A stretch of 64,000 nt of DNA from Bacilli bacterium (GTDB lineage Bacteria; Bacillota_I; Bacilli_A; RFN20; CAG-288), in contig JALCRV010000002.1 in assembly GCA_022652945.1 (NCBI GenBank), forward strand, positions 1 through 64,000, read 5' to 3'. Shown here one piece after another: positions 16,374-25,876 of this stretch. The notes under the pieces are model-generated. The model was given only the letters and a program-made list of their open reading frames with translations, searched no databases and had not been told where the DNA came from. The translations under genes and the position numbers were made by a program. Every line of letters starts with the position of its first letter. Within the stretch, counting starts at the first letter, position 1.

Positions 16374-18713
16374 ATGGAAATTAAGTTAGTAGATGTAACT
16401 AAGTATTATTACGACGAAGGGAAATCCACCAAAGGGATTGAAGGTGTAAATCTTACCTTGAATACTGATGGCTCATTTGTGGTCATCACCGGTGAGTCTG
16501 GCGCTGGCAAATCAACACTGATTAGAATCTTAACAGGCATTGAAGATTTCGATGAAGGGGAAATTTATTTTGACGGTAAACCTCTTTCCGGCCTTTCTGA
16601 TAATCAAAGGCAAAAACTGTACGCTGAAAACATCTCCTTTGTTTTTCAAGATTACAATTTGGTAGAGTCAGTCACGGCCGTTCAGAATATCTCTCTTGCT
16701 TTAATCAAACAAGGATACAATCCTTCAGAAGCTGAGAAAGTTGCTTTAGATAGTTTGAAACAGGTCGGACTGGAAAAACAAGCAAAAATGAGAGCATCAA
16801 AACTCTCTGGCGGAGAAAGGCAGAGAGTGGCTATCGCTCGCTCTTTGGCTCTTAATACCCAGGTCATTATTTTCGATGAGCCGACCGGTAACCTTGATCA
16901 GGCTACCTCGAAAGAAATCATTGACTTAATTGAAAAACTTAAGAAGAATCGTTTGGTTGTTTATGTCACTCACGAATACGCTCAGGTGAAAGACTATGTC
17001 ACTAGACATATTACTTTGGCGGACGGAAAGATCTCGAAGGATGAGATTATCAAAAATCCTTCTTCCGATGCTGGAGCAGTTGAGGTGAAACCTAGGACAG
17101 GAAAGTTCTCCTTCCTTAATTATTTATATGCTACTAAGTTATTCTGCTTTAGCAGACTTGGAAGATTTTTCTGCACCTTACTGGTTCTTTTGATCTCTAC
17201 TTTCAGCATCTGTGCTTCAGCTATTGGCTATACCGCAATTCTGCAGGCAGCCTTAAGTGATAACAGCATATCTATTACTGGGACGAGCACTACTGCCAAG
17301 ACTCCTTCTACTCTTCGGACAATGTTTGGAAATAAGATTATCGTTAAGAAGACCTCATATGATCAGACTGATTTCCAACCGGATGGTGATTTTTATAAAG
17401 ATGATGGGGCTTTATTGGAAAGCAATAGTTTCATTCTTTCTCTTACTTCTCAGATGGAAGATTTTATAAATGGAACAGTTTCTTATCTTGATAATATGAT
17501 TAATGGTCAGTTCACTGCTTACTGTCCGGTTTCGACAAACACTTATCTCGATAAAGGTCAGTCTTCAGATGCTTCGCTCCCAGAAGTTTGGGCTCTTCTT
17601 TATGATAACGGCAATCTTAATTACTCTTATGCCTTTACTATTTTGAAGACTTACATCGGAAATAGTATTACTGTCAGTTCTTCTTTCAGTAACTATGGCA
17701 ATCCTCCTCTCAACACTGATATTGAACTCTTGAAGCAGATGCCCAAATGCTACTTAAGAGGCATCTATCTGACAAAAGATGAATCCTTCAATTCATCCGG
17801 AATTGCTTTTATCGCTCCCATTCCTTTCCTAGATAGCCTTCGCTCCACGGTGAAGACTGTGCTTTCTTATAGCTTGAAGCAAGAGACGATGGCTTATGTT
17901 TTCTCCGCCTCTTCTTCCTTTAGCCAGATTGGGGAAGATGGCAATTACTTGAGTGTCAAATTTACCACCGATGGCGGGGAGAGCCTTAACTACAGCAGCG
18001 ATGTGGTAGGTGACACTTATCGTTCCTTCGCTTCCAAGCTTTGCCTGCCTAATTCGTTAAAGGGTAAAATCAAGGCTTCTTTCTTGGGCGTTGAACTACC
18101 TTTAACACTCTTCGGCGATATTTATTATTTCGATGCTGTTCCTGATAAAGGCGTTTACGACAATGAATATTACGTTGACCAATCAATCATTGTCTCCGCT
18201 TTGATTGATTCTAAAATTGAAACTTCTTACCGCTTCAAAGATGTCGGGCAAGCGAGAAACGCCTTAAGCAAGGCGAAAAGCTCTTCTTACCAGGCGATTT
18301 ATTATCAGCCTTGGGTAACCTCTGAAAACAAACTTATGAATTTGGCTGATCTTAATATGTTTGTTAAAATTTCATTGCTGTGGGGATTATTAGGGATTAT
18401 CGCTTCTGCCTTATTAGTAATGTTAGTCATCAAAGCCATCCTTAATAAATTCTATTATCGAAAAGACTACGATCAGATGGTTCTTTCATATATCGGCTAT
18501 TCCAAGATGGACAATCTAAAGATCAACCTGCTGCAATTCATGACGATGTCAGTCGTAAGCATCGTTGTTCTTTATCCGCTGGCGATTACTTTTATCCCCG
18601 GCGCTAAATTGGCCTTCAGTCTCATCCCAGCACTTATCATCCTTTCCATCTTCGTTAATTTACTCTTTGCTTTTGTTATAGCCTTGCCCAGCCGTCGGAA
18701 AGGAGGCAAATAA
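16374..18713 (+). CDS. ABC transporter, fused ATPase and FtsX/MacB-type permease (first of pair)
   Basis: A 779-residue protein. Residues 1-220 form a LolD/MacB-type ATPase with Walker A GESGAGKST, Q-loop VFQDYN, signature LSGGERQRVAIARSL, Walker B VIIFDEPTGNLD and the switch His (YVTHEY). One membrane helix follows at about 265-290, then about 370 residues of extracellular sequence rich in S, T and Y, and three C-terminal helices as in the FtsX domain. Such Gram-positive proteins act in peptide resistance, efflux or envelope signalling; the substrate cannot be told. It starts after GGGGGA and is followed after three bases by a second protein of the same build. Confidence 0.85.
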   Translation: MEIKLVDVTKYYYDEGKSTKGIEGVNLTLNTDGSFVVITGESGAGKSTLIRILTGIEDFDEGEIYFDGKPLSGLSDNQRQKLYAENISFVFQDYNLVESVTAVQNISLALIKQGYNPSEAEKVALDSLKQVGLEKQAKMRASKLSGGERQRVAIARSLALNTQVIIFDEPTGNLDQATSKEIIDLIEKLKKNRLVVYVTHEYAQVKDYVTRHITLADGKISKDEIIKNPSSDAGAVEVKPRTGKFSFLNYLYATKLFCFSRLGRFFCTLLVLLISTFSICASAIGYTAILQAALSDNSISITGTSTTAKTPSTLRTMFGNKIIVKKTSYDQTDFQPDGDFYKDDGALLESNSFILSLTSQMEDFINGTVSYLDNMINGQFTAYCPVSTNTYLDKGQSSDASLPEVWALLYDNGNLNYSYAFTILKTYIGNSITVSSSFSNYGNPPLNTDIELLKQMPKCYLRGIYLTKDESFNSSGIAFIAPIPFLDSLRSTVKTVLSYSLKQETMAYVFSASSSFSQIGEDGNYLSVKFTTDGGESLNYSSDVVGDTYRSFASKLCLPNSLKGKIKASFLGVELPLTLFGDIYYFDAVPDKGVYDNEYYVDQSIIVSALIDSKIETSYRFKDVGQARNALSKAKSSSYQAIYYQPWVTSENKLMNLADLNMFVKISLLWGLLGIIASALLVMLVIKAILNKFYYRKDYDQMVLSYIGYSKMDNLKINLLQFMTMSVVSIVVLYPLAITFIPGAKLAFSLIPALIILSIFVNLLFAFVIALPSRRKGGK

Positions 18714-18716
18714 AGT

Positions 18717-21647
18717 ATGATTGAAATCGAAAAAGTCTCCAAGACTTATAATCCTAATTCACGTAAAGCCAACACAGTTCTTAATGAAGCTTCCTTGTCT
18801 TTACCTGATAAAGGCTTTATTTTCATCATTGGTAAATCCGGCATCGGTAAATCGACTATCTTGAATGCGGTCGGTGGCTTGATGTCTTATGAAGGAGAAA
18901 TTCTTTACGATGGCAAGAAAGTCGATATCGAACAATACCGGAAAAGAAATATCGGATATGTCTTCCAAGACTTTTTGCTTTTTGATGAACTCTCCGTCCG
19001 TGATAACATCAAAATCGCCTTGAACTTGGCTGGTGTTTATGATGAAGAGGAAATCTCTAGAAGAGTAGCCCTGCTTCTTAAGGCTGTCGGTTTAAATATC
19101 AACTCTAAACGCCGGGCTTCTGCCTTGTCTTTAGGTCAAAGACAAAGAGTCGCAATCGCCCGTGCTTTAGCTTCCTCGCCTAAGATCATTCTCGCTGATG
19201 AGCCGACCGGAAACTTGGATGCTAAAAACTCGCTTAATGTCATGGATATCCTTAAGGGTCTTTCACAGACTAAGTTAGTCGTCTGCGTCACTCATAATAT
19301 CAACTTAGTCAAGATGTACGCCGACCAGGCTTACGCTATCATCGATAAGACATTCCAGCCTGTTAATCCAGCTTCCTTAAGCGATGATGGAACTTATGCC
19401 AAACAGGAAATCGATATCGGCTCGATGAGTGAAAAAGACTTCCAAGAAGGGAACATCCTGCTTCGTCTTTTTGTTAAAGACGGAGAAGAGAAGAAAGAAA
19501 TCAGCATCATTTCCCAGAACGGAAAAGTCTTAGTAGTCGGCGATAATATTTCTTTAGCTACCCCCGAGCAAGTTGAGCTAGCTAAAAAATCCAGCGAGAA
19601 GAAAGAAGATGAAAAGCCTGCATATTTAGCTTATTCCACCCAACTTGTCTTCGAAGAAAGAGAAGAGAAACGTAACTGGAAAGATAATCCGTTTATCTTG
19701 GTGTTGAAGAATCGCTTATTTGGGGCTCGAAACAAACGCAGATTCGGTGCTGGTTTTGTTAGACTTATCGAGATTGTAATCCCGCTTATTATCTTTATCT
19801 TACTCGATGCGATGTTCGTGACATTAGGGGAAGTAAATAAGCTTTCCGATCGGGTGTCCCATCAGGATGAGCAGATTTATCTTGTGCCTAAGGAAGAAGG
19901 CGCTCCGTCTTCTTTATCGGAAGAACAGATTTATAAGATCGTCTCCGATCCGAAGAGCGGCATCGCTGATCTTCCTTCCGGTAATTTCTTCTATAACGCC
20001 TCACAAATTAAAGTTCAGATGAATTTCTGCTCCCTAGGTGATTTCTCCGCTTCCGATAAACTCCTTGATAGAGGAGATTATGGCTTTACTTACTTCCAAG
20101 CTGAGGATATCGAGGTCTATAAGAAATTCCCGTCTCTTTCTTCAACTTTAGGTAGCTATAATCTGAAAGATGACGAAATCGTTATGGATAGTTCAATCTT
20201 TAGCGATGTTATTTCGCGCTTGAACAGCTACGAAGGGAATTTCCTTGATTCTTTGCCCAATACTTACTTGGACCTCCCTGTTAAGAGCTTATCGGCTACT
20301 CCCGTTTATCAAAGATACAAAATCGTCGGTGTAGTTTCCACCTCCAATCGGGCCATCTACGCCAACAAAGCTACAACCGCGCAGTACCGTAAGATGTTCT
20401 ATAATGCCGCCACTTACACTTCCGGTTTTAGCGCTAATTCCTTTACGCTTCCAGATTACTCTGACTTCTTAATTACCGATTATGATTCCATCGCTTCTTC
20501 CGCTGATTACACAATAACTAGACAGGATCCTACGATTTCCGATAATGTAGCGATCCTTTCCGCCTATAAAGCCTCGAAAGCGCCTTTAAGCTATCTTTCG
20601 GATACTGCTCGTCCTTATTTAAGGACTGAAGGAGTCAACAGCCCAACCAGTTGGTCCTTATTCCTTCAGTATGATTCCAATGTCCATATCACTTATAATC
20701 CTGATCCGAGCAAGAAAGTCATCGCTTTAGTCAATTATACCTACGAGAGCAATAAAGTTGATTCAACTAAGACTTTCGCCTTAGAGATGCTTTTTTCCTC
20801 ACTCCGTTTCCATTCCAGTTCTTCTCTTCCAGAAGGAGTGACAATCAACGGTGAAAAGCCGGATGAGGGGTATGGTATCGTCGTTCCTTCCATCTTAACA
20901 AAGTTCTTCAAAGATCTTTCGGAGATGAACGGAGATAAAGGGCTGGCGACTTATGAAGATAGGGCGGCCACGTTTGCAAGCGGTTTAAAAGTAGTCGGGA
21001 CTTATGATTCTTCTTCCTGGGTCGGGGATATTTATACTAGCGGTTTGCTTCAGTCGAATTTAGAAGGCAACACGTATCCCTTCCTTCTCCCGGAATACTA
21101 TACCTCTTATAATACTTCACCATTAGTCGCTGCTTTATCTAGCGGTAAAGCGTTGCTCACCAGTTACGATGTAGAAAAGACAAAGCAGTACTTTAAAGAC
21201 AATTATTCTACTTATAAAGTCAACGCGTATACCTACGCTGAGGCTTACTATGCCGCTGTCGGAGTCGCCTTAATGCAGTCTTCACGAGGCTTCTTAATTG
21301 CCATGGGAGTCTTGACCCTGATGATGATTTTGATCATCGTCTTGGATAACACCTCGAGAATCAATAAGAATAAGTATCATTACGGTGTCTTACGCTGCTT
21401 AGGCATGTCGAAGAGCCAGATTGTCCTCGATGATGTCGCCACCGCCTTAGTAGATTCCATCTTCGCCTGTGTGGTGCCGACTTTCATCGCCTTGATCTTG
21501 CTTTCCATCTTTGGCTTATTCGCCATGTCGTGGTGGTATATAGTCTTCTTAATCGGTTACTTCATCGTGGTCTTATTAGCATCCGAACTGCCTCTGATTA
21601 TAACCATCTCTAAAAAGCCGATCGATATCATTCATACGTTATCTTAA
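18717..21647 (+). CDS. ABC transporter, fused ATPase and FtsX/MacB-type permease (second of pair)
   Basis: A 976-residue partner of the preceding gene. The ATPase (residues 1-215) has Walker A GKSGIGKST, Walker B IILADEPTGNLD and a slightly altered signature, LSLGQRQRVAIARAL, with L in place of the second signature residue. A linker with charged sequence runs to about 330, then one membrane helix (IVIPLIIFILLDAMFV), about 490 residues of extracellular domain, and three C-terminal helices. The immediate coupling to the first protein suggests a heterodimer. A bidirectional terminator follows the stop. Confidence 0.85.
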   Translation: MIEIEKVSKTYNPNSRKANTVLNEASLSLPDKGFIFIIGKSGIGKSTILNAVGGLMSYEGEILYDGKKVDIEQYRKRNIGYVFQDFLLFDELSVRDNIKIALNLAGVYDEEEISRRVALLLKAVGLNINSKRRASALSLGQRQRVAIARALASSPKIILADEPTGNLDAKNSLNVMDILKGLSQTKLVVCVTHNINLVKMYADQAYAIIDKTFQPVNPASLSDDGTYAKQEIDIGSMSEKDFQEGNILLRLFVKDGEEKKEISIISQNGKVLVVGDNISLATPEQVELAKKSSEKKEDEKPAYLAYSTQLVFEEREEKRNWKDNPFILVLKNRLFGARNKRRFGAGFVRLIEIVIPLIIFILLDAMFVTLGEVNKLSDRVSHQDEQIYLVPKEEGAPSSLSEEQIYKIVSDPKSGIADLPSGNFFYNASQIKVQMNFCSLGDFSASDKLLDRGDYGFTYFQAEDIEVYKKFPSLSSTLGSYNLKDDEIVMDSSIFSDVISRLNSYEGNFLDSLPNTYLDLPVKSLSATPVYQRYKIVGVVSTSNRAIYANKATTAQYRKMFYNAATYTSGFSANSFTLPDYSDFLITDYDSIASSADYTITRQDPTISDNVAILSAYKASKAPLSYLSDTARPYLRTEGVNSPTSWSLFLQYDSNVHITYNPDPSKKVIALVNYTYESNKVDSTKTFALEMLFSSLRFHSSSSLPEGVTINGEKPDEGYGIVVPSILTKFFKDLSEMNGDKGLATYEDRAATFASGLKVVGTYDSSSWVGDIYTSGLLQSNLEGNTYPFLLPEYYTSYNTSPLVAALSSGKALLTSYDVEKTKQYFKDNYSTYKVNAYTYAEAYYAAVGVALMQSSRGFLIAMGVLTLMMILIIVLDNTSRINKNKYHYGVLRCLGMSKSQIVLDDVATALVDSIFACVVPTFIALILLSIFGLFAMSWWYIVFLIGYFIVVLLASELPLIITISKKPIDIIHTLS

Positions 21648-21665
21648 CAAGGACGAAAGTATGAA

Positions 21666-21695
21666 AAGGCTCGGCGAAATGCCGAGCCTTTTCAT
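21666..21695. terminator. Bidirectional intrinsic terminator
   Basis: A ten-base-pair perfect stem AAGGCTCGGC-GAAAT-GCCGAGCCTT with T-rich flanks on both strands lies between the convergent ABC and aldehyde dehydrogenase genes. Confidence 0.9.
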
Positions 21696-21710
21696 TATCT
21701 AATAACTCCT

Positions 21711-23084
21711 TTATTGTCCTTTTTTGATGTGGGAGACAATCTTAAGCATGTTCAGATTGAAGTTAGAATACGGCGGGAACTTCAACGGGAGTTCCGCGTG
21801 ACCTTTAACCAAGACAGCTTTTTGATGGGAGAAGGTCTCGAAAGTCTTCTTGCCGTGATAAGAACCCATGCCCGAACGTCCGACTCCACCGAAAGGTGTC
21901 GTATCGGAAGTCATATGCATGATCGTATCGTTGATACAGCCACCGCCATATGGCATCCTCGCCATCACTCTTTTGGCTTTAGCGCCATCTTTGCTGAAGT
22001 AATAGAACGCCAGCGGTTTAGGTCTTCTTAATTGCTCCTCTAGAAGCTTATCTAAATCGTTGAACTTGATGATCGGCAGAACCGGCCCGAAGATTTCTTC
22101 TTGCATTGCAGGATCATCGAAGGTGGAATTAGTCATGATTGTCGGCTCTAAGGCTCTTCCTTCGCATTTACCGCCCCAGACGAGCTTTTCTTTTTGAATC
22201 AAGCCGGTCAGACGAACTACATGCTTATCGTTGATGACATGGCAGAAAGTTGGGGAGAGCTTACCATCGACATAGTAGAATTTCTTAACCCACTTGATCA
22301 GATCCTCGACAAACTCATCGTAGACTTTTTCATGGACGATGAAGTGATCAGGAGCGACACAGGTTTGCCCAGCGTTGAGGAATTTACCCCAGGCCAGACG
22401 TTTAGCGGCATCATCGATATTGGCATCTTCATCGACAATCGCCGGGGATTTGCCGCCTAATTCCAAAGAAATAGGAGTCAGATGAGCCGCGGCCTTTTCC
22501 ATCAGCAGGGTTCCGACGACATATCCGCCGGTGAAGAAGATATAATCGAAAGTCTGCTCAAATAACTGCTGGTTCTGCTCTCTCCCACCCAAGACAAAGG
22601 AAATGTATTCTTGAGGGAAGACAGAGAACATCTTGGCCATACAGCTGGCGACATTAGGAGAATAATTGGAAGGCTTGACGACGACCGTATTGCCGGCCCC
22701 GATAGCTCCGATCATCGGAGATAAGGTGAGCTGGAGAGGATAGTTCCAAGGCGAGACAATCAGAACGACGCCATAAGGCTCTTGGAAAAGCATTCCGTGA
22801 GCCGGGAAATTCATTATGGAAGTATGGACTCTTTTAGGTCTGGCCATTCTCTTAAGGTGCTTAAGCATATAGTCGATTTCAGAAATGACCATATAGAATT
22901 CGGTGGCGATGACATCGAATTCGCCTTTGTTATAATCCTTCATGAAGGCTTCATTGAGTTCTTGGCGGGATGCGAAGAGAATCTCTCTGATTTTCTTCAG
23001 GGTTTTAATTCTCTCTTTGACCGGGAAAGTCTTGCCAGAATAAAAATATTGACGCTGAGCCTCGACGAGTTCGTTAATCTCCAT
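21711..23084 (-). CDS. Aldehyde dehydrogenase (NAD(P)+), class 3 type
   Basis: A 457-residue NAD(P)-dependent aldehyde dehydrogenase of the short class 3/YwdH-type group. Visible motifs are SPWNYPLQL (cofactor cradle), KPSNYSP, FFTGGYVVG, SLELGGKSP with the general-base Glu, and NAGQTCVAPD with the catalytic Cys242, followed by EEIFGPVLP. It probably oxidises medium-chain or aromatic aldehydes; some relatives lack the C-terminal hydrophobic tail, as here. It has a strong AGGAGG before the ATG and lies 94 bases after the M20 hydrolase gene on the same strand. Confidence 0.9.
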   Translation of the reverse strand: MEINELVEAQRQYFYSGKTFPVKERIKTLKKIREILFASRQELNEAFMKDYNKGEFDVIATEFYMVISEIDYMLKHLKRMARPKRVHTSIMNFPAHGMLFQEPYGVVLIVSPWNYPLQLTLSPMIGAIGAGNTVVVKPSNYSPNVASCMAKMFSVFPQEYISFVLGGREQNQQLFEQTFDYIFFTGGYVVGTLLMEKAAAHLTPISLELGGKSPAIVDEDANIDDAAKRLAWGKFLNAGQTCVAPDHFIVHEKVYDEFVEDLIKWVKKFYYVDGKLSPTFCHVINDKHVVRLTGLIQKEKLVWGGKCEGRALEPTIMTNSTFDDPAMQEEIFGPVLPIIKFNDLDKLLEEQLRRPKPLAFYYFSKDGAKAKRVMARMPYGGGCINDTIMHMTSDTTPFGGVGRSGMGSYHGKKTFETFSHQKAVLVKGHAELPLKFPPYSNFNLNMLKIVSHIKKGQ

Positions 23085-23178
23085 TTGAGTTTCCTCCTAA
23101 TATGACTATACAATTTGTAAGCCCTTTCATCAAGAAAAAAGCACATGAAAAGATTGGCGAAGCGATGATCCTTTTGCT

Positions 23179-24315
23179 TTAGAAAGCTAAGGCAATCTTT
23201 AAATCGATCAAAGAACCGTACTCTAAAGCGTCCTCGTCTAATAAGAACCGTGGCGAATGAAGGTCGTAGAAATCCTGATCCTTGCCTCTTACTCCTAACC
23301 AAGTTAAGCAAATCGGAGCAATCCTTCGATAATAAGCAAAATCTTCGCCGATCATCTCCGGCTTATCAAGAAAACGGAAACCTTGGCCTAAGACTTTCTT
23401 TTCAGCTTTGGAGGCTAATAAATAAGCTTGTTCATCGTTAATAAGGGGATCGTAAGCATAATGGAAAATGAAATCCGCTTTCGCTCCGAATTCCTCCGCT
23501 GTCTTCTTAGCGATTTCTGTTAAGTTCTTATTTAAGTAGTCCCGTCTTTCCTGGCTGAAAGAACGGGCTGTGCCTTTAATGAAGGCGTCATCGCAGATAA
23601 CATTCATCGAAACTCCTGATTGGATATAGGCAGTGGTAATGACCGTATTAGGATCTTCTTTTTTGACTTTGTCCCCCAAGGCTAAAAAGCGTTGGATGAT
23701 GTAGGTCGCAGGAATGATCGGATTAATACCGTTTTGTGGAGCGGAAGCATGGCAGCCCTTGCCGTGGATTACTCCTTCCCAAAGATCGGGAGCTGCGCAG
23801 GCGGGGCCTTTTTTGATCCCGCATTCGCCGGTCCTTAACTTATTTGTGACATGGAAGGCGAAAAACATCGAGACTTTATCTAATAAGCCAGTCTCGATAA
23901 TTTTAATCGCTCCGCCCGGGAGAGGCATTTCCTCGGCGGGTTGGAAGATCAGGATGATATTTACGTTAAGTTCATTCTTATGTTCTTGGAATAACTTGGC
24001 GGCTCCTAGTAACATCGACATATGCCCATCGTGTCCGCAGGCGTGCATGTTCCCGTTCTCTGATTTAAAAGGCAGGGAAGTAAGTTCCTTAAGCGGCAGA
24101 GCATCCATATCCGAGCGGAAAGCGATGGTCTTTTCCTTTCCTAAATCCAGGTAAGCTAAAAGACCTGCACCATCCAAAACGGGCTGAATCCGATAACCAA
24201 GTTTTTCTAGGATGCCTTTAATATATAAGGCTGTCTTAAAGGTTCCGAATCCGATTTCCGGATTCGCATGGATATGTCTTCTGATCGGAACAATGAAATC
24301 TTTTAACTCGCTCAA
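23179..24315 (-). CDS. M20 family amidohydrolase (hippurate hydrolase / N-acyl amino acid deacylase type)
   Basis: A 378-residue zinc-dependent M20D peptidase. Conserved segments are IRRHIHANPEIGF, ACGHDGHMSMLLGAA (metal ligands), IFQPAEEMPLPGG (catalytic and bridging Glu), KGPACAAPD, and GEDFAYY near the C-terminus. Relatives include hippurate hydrolase, IAA-amino acid hydrolase and N-acetyldiaminopimelate deacetylase. It sits directly downstream of metQ, so it is probably read with the methionine importer and may deacylate an imported N-acyl sulfur amino acid. That substrate is inference from position only. Confidence 0.85.
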   Translation of the reverse strand: MSELKDFIVPIRRHIHANPEIGFGTFKTALYIKGILEKLGYRIQPVLDGAGLLAYLDLGKEKTIAFRSDMDALPLKELTSLPFKSENGNMHACGHDGHMSMLLGAAKLFQEHKNELNVNIILIFQPAEEMPLPGGAIKIIETGLLDKVSMFFAFHVTNKLRTGECGIKKGPACAAPDLWEGVIHGKGCHASAPQNGINPIIPATYIIQRFLALGDKVKKEDPNTVITTAYIQSGVSMNVICDDAFIKGTARSFSQERRDYLNKNLTEIAKKTAEEFGAKADFIFHYAYDPLINDEQAYLLASKAEKKVLGQGFRFLDKPEMIGEDFAYYRRIAPICLTWLGVRGKDQDFYDLHSPRFLLDEDALEYGSLIDLKIALAF

Positions 24316-24340
24316 GGCCTTTTCCTCCTATAGGCAGATA

Positions 24341-25186
24341 TCAGACATTAACGAAATCAACAAAATAAGGGGTGACAACTCCTTTGAATGTTGAATTGAT
24401 GAAGGATTTAGTATCATCCGACTCTAAGACGGATATTAAATCTTTAATCCATTGGGAGGATTTATCTCCTTTGCGGCAAGCGACGATGTTCGCGTTAACG
24501 TGTTCTGGATCCTTTTCTTGGCAAAGGAGCTGGGTAGAAGTAAGACCGGCTGCGATCGCGAAAGTCGCATTAACTAAGCCTAAGGCGACATCCTCATCGT
24601 CCAAAGAAGCAGCGATTAAATCGGTGGACATCGGAGAGATGATAAACTTATGGGTGTTAGTCTTAATATAAGAATCGATATCGGAAGGATTTACCGTCGC
24701 TGGTAATTCATTTAATTCCAACAGGGAACTAGCAGCTAAAATGTTTAAGCAGCGTTTCATGTTCGAAGAATCCGAGGCGATTGTGATCTTGGAGCCATCG
24801 GGGATCTTCTCTAAGGAATCGTATTTCTTCGAATAACCGCCGTAAACGCAATCGTACAATTTTCCGGCGCAGAATAAATCCGTATTGTTTTTCTGATTAT
24901 AAGTATTTAAATACGGCTCATGCTGGAAAAGGTTTGCATCGATGGAACCATCGCTCAAAGCGAAATTAGGAGTGGTGAAATCGGTGAAGAGCTGAATCGA
25001 TAAAGTATAATCACCTTTTTTCTCATAGGCTTCCTTGACGTGCTGGAGAATCGGGTCGCCCGGTTGAGCCATGGTGCCGATGATCACGTCTTTACGGGCG
25101 GTTGAAGAAGTCGTCTGATTGCCGCAGCCTGCAAGCAGGATAGCCAACGGGAGAATAGCCAGAAGAGTCTTTTTAAAGTTTGACAT
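24341..25186 (-). CDS. metQ: Methionine ABC transporter, substrate-binding lipoprotein
   Basis: A 281-residue lipoprotein with a signal peptide ending in LLAGC (Cys21). The NlpA/MetQ family features are clear: VIIGTMAQPGDPILQHV, DANLFQHEPYLNTYN, a late LVNATFAIAAGL and the ACRKGDKSSQWIKDLI segment. It binds methionine outside the cell for MetNI. It is the third gene of metN-metI-metQ, 18 bases after metI. Confidence 0.92.
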   Translation of the reverse strand: MSNFKKTLLAILPLAILLAGCGNQTTSSTARKDVIIGTMAQPGDPILQHVKEAYEKKGDYTLSIQLFTDFTTPNFALSDGSIDANLFQHEPYLNTYNQKNNTDLFCAGKLYDCVYGGYSKKYDSLEKIPDGSKITIASDSSNMKRCLNILAASSLLELNELPATVNPSDIDSYIKTNTHKFIISPMSTDLIAASLDDEDVALGLVNATFAIAAGLTSTQLLCQEKDPEHVNANIVACRKGDKSSQWIKDLISVLESDDTKSFINSTFKGVVTPYFVDFVNV

Positions 25187-25204
25187 ATGTGAAATTTCCT
25201 TTCT

Positions 25205-25876
25205 TTATTTTGTTTTTTTATAGATGAAATTACCGAGGAACTGAACGATGAAGACCAGAATCATAATCGTAAAGACCGCATATAGCATCGCATTCGTATC
25301 GTAATTCTGCATACCGTTAGTATAAGCGAAGGAACCGATGCCTCCTCCGGAGACAATCGAGGCCATCGCGGTATAACCGATGAGAGTGATCATTCCTAAA
25401 GTAATTCCGGAAATCAACGATGGCAGAGCTTCGCGTAAGACGACTTTAACGATAATCTGCCATTGGCTAAGCCCCAATGATTTCGCCGCTTCAATCACGT
25501 TATCTTTGACTTCGATCAATGAGTTCTCGAAGATTTTCCCAAAGAAGGGGGTAGCGGCTATTACCAAGGGGACGATGAAGGCGTCCGAGGAAGCAAAGGA
25601 AGCCTTGCCAGTGAAGATTTTCATCATAATCCTCGTGAAGGGAATTACGAAGAAGACCAGAATATAAAACGGGAAAGAACGGAGCGTATTGACTAGGAAA
25701 TCCAGAATCTTATATGCGATCTTTCCGCCTCTGGAACGGCTCTTTCTAGTTAAGAAGAGCACGATTCCGACAATTAAACCAAGCACGGTAGCGATCGCGG
25801 CTGAGACTAACCACATCTTCAAAGTCTCGGAGAGAATCTTACCTAAGTATTTAGTAAAGTAATCGCTGATACTCAT
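25205..25876 (-). CDS. metI: Methionine ABC transporter, permease
   Basis: A 223-residue integral membrane protein with five hydrophobic segments and the ABC importer EAA loop (AAKSLGLSQWQIIVKVVLREALP). Its ATG overlaps the stop of metN (ATGA), which indicates translational coupling. With MetN and MetQ it forms the high-affinity methionine uptake system. Confidence 0.92.
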   Translation of the reverse strand: MSISDYFTKYLGKILSETLKMWLVSAAIATVLGLIVGIVLFLTRKSRSRGGKIAYKILDFLVNTLRSFPFYILVFFVIPFTRIMMKIFTGKASFASSDAFIVPLVIAATPFFGKIFENSLIEVKDNVIEAAKSLGLSQWQIIVKVVLREALPSLISGITLGMITLIGYTAMASIVSGGGIGSFAYTNGMQNYDTNAMLYAVFTIMILVFIVQFLGNFIYKKTK

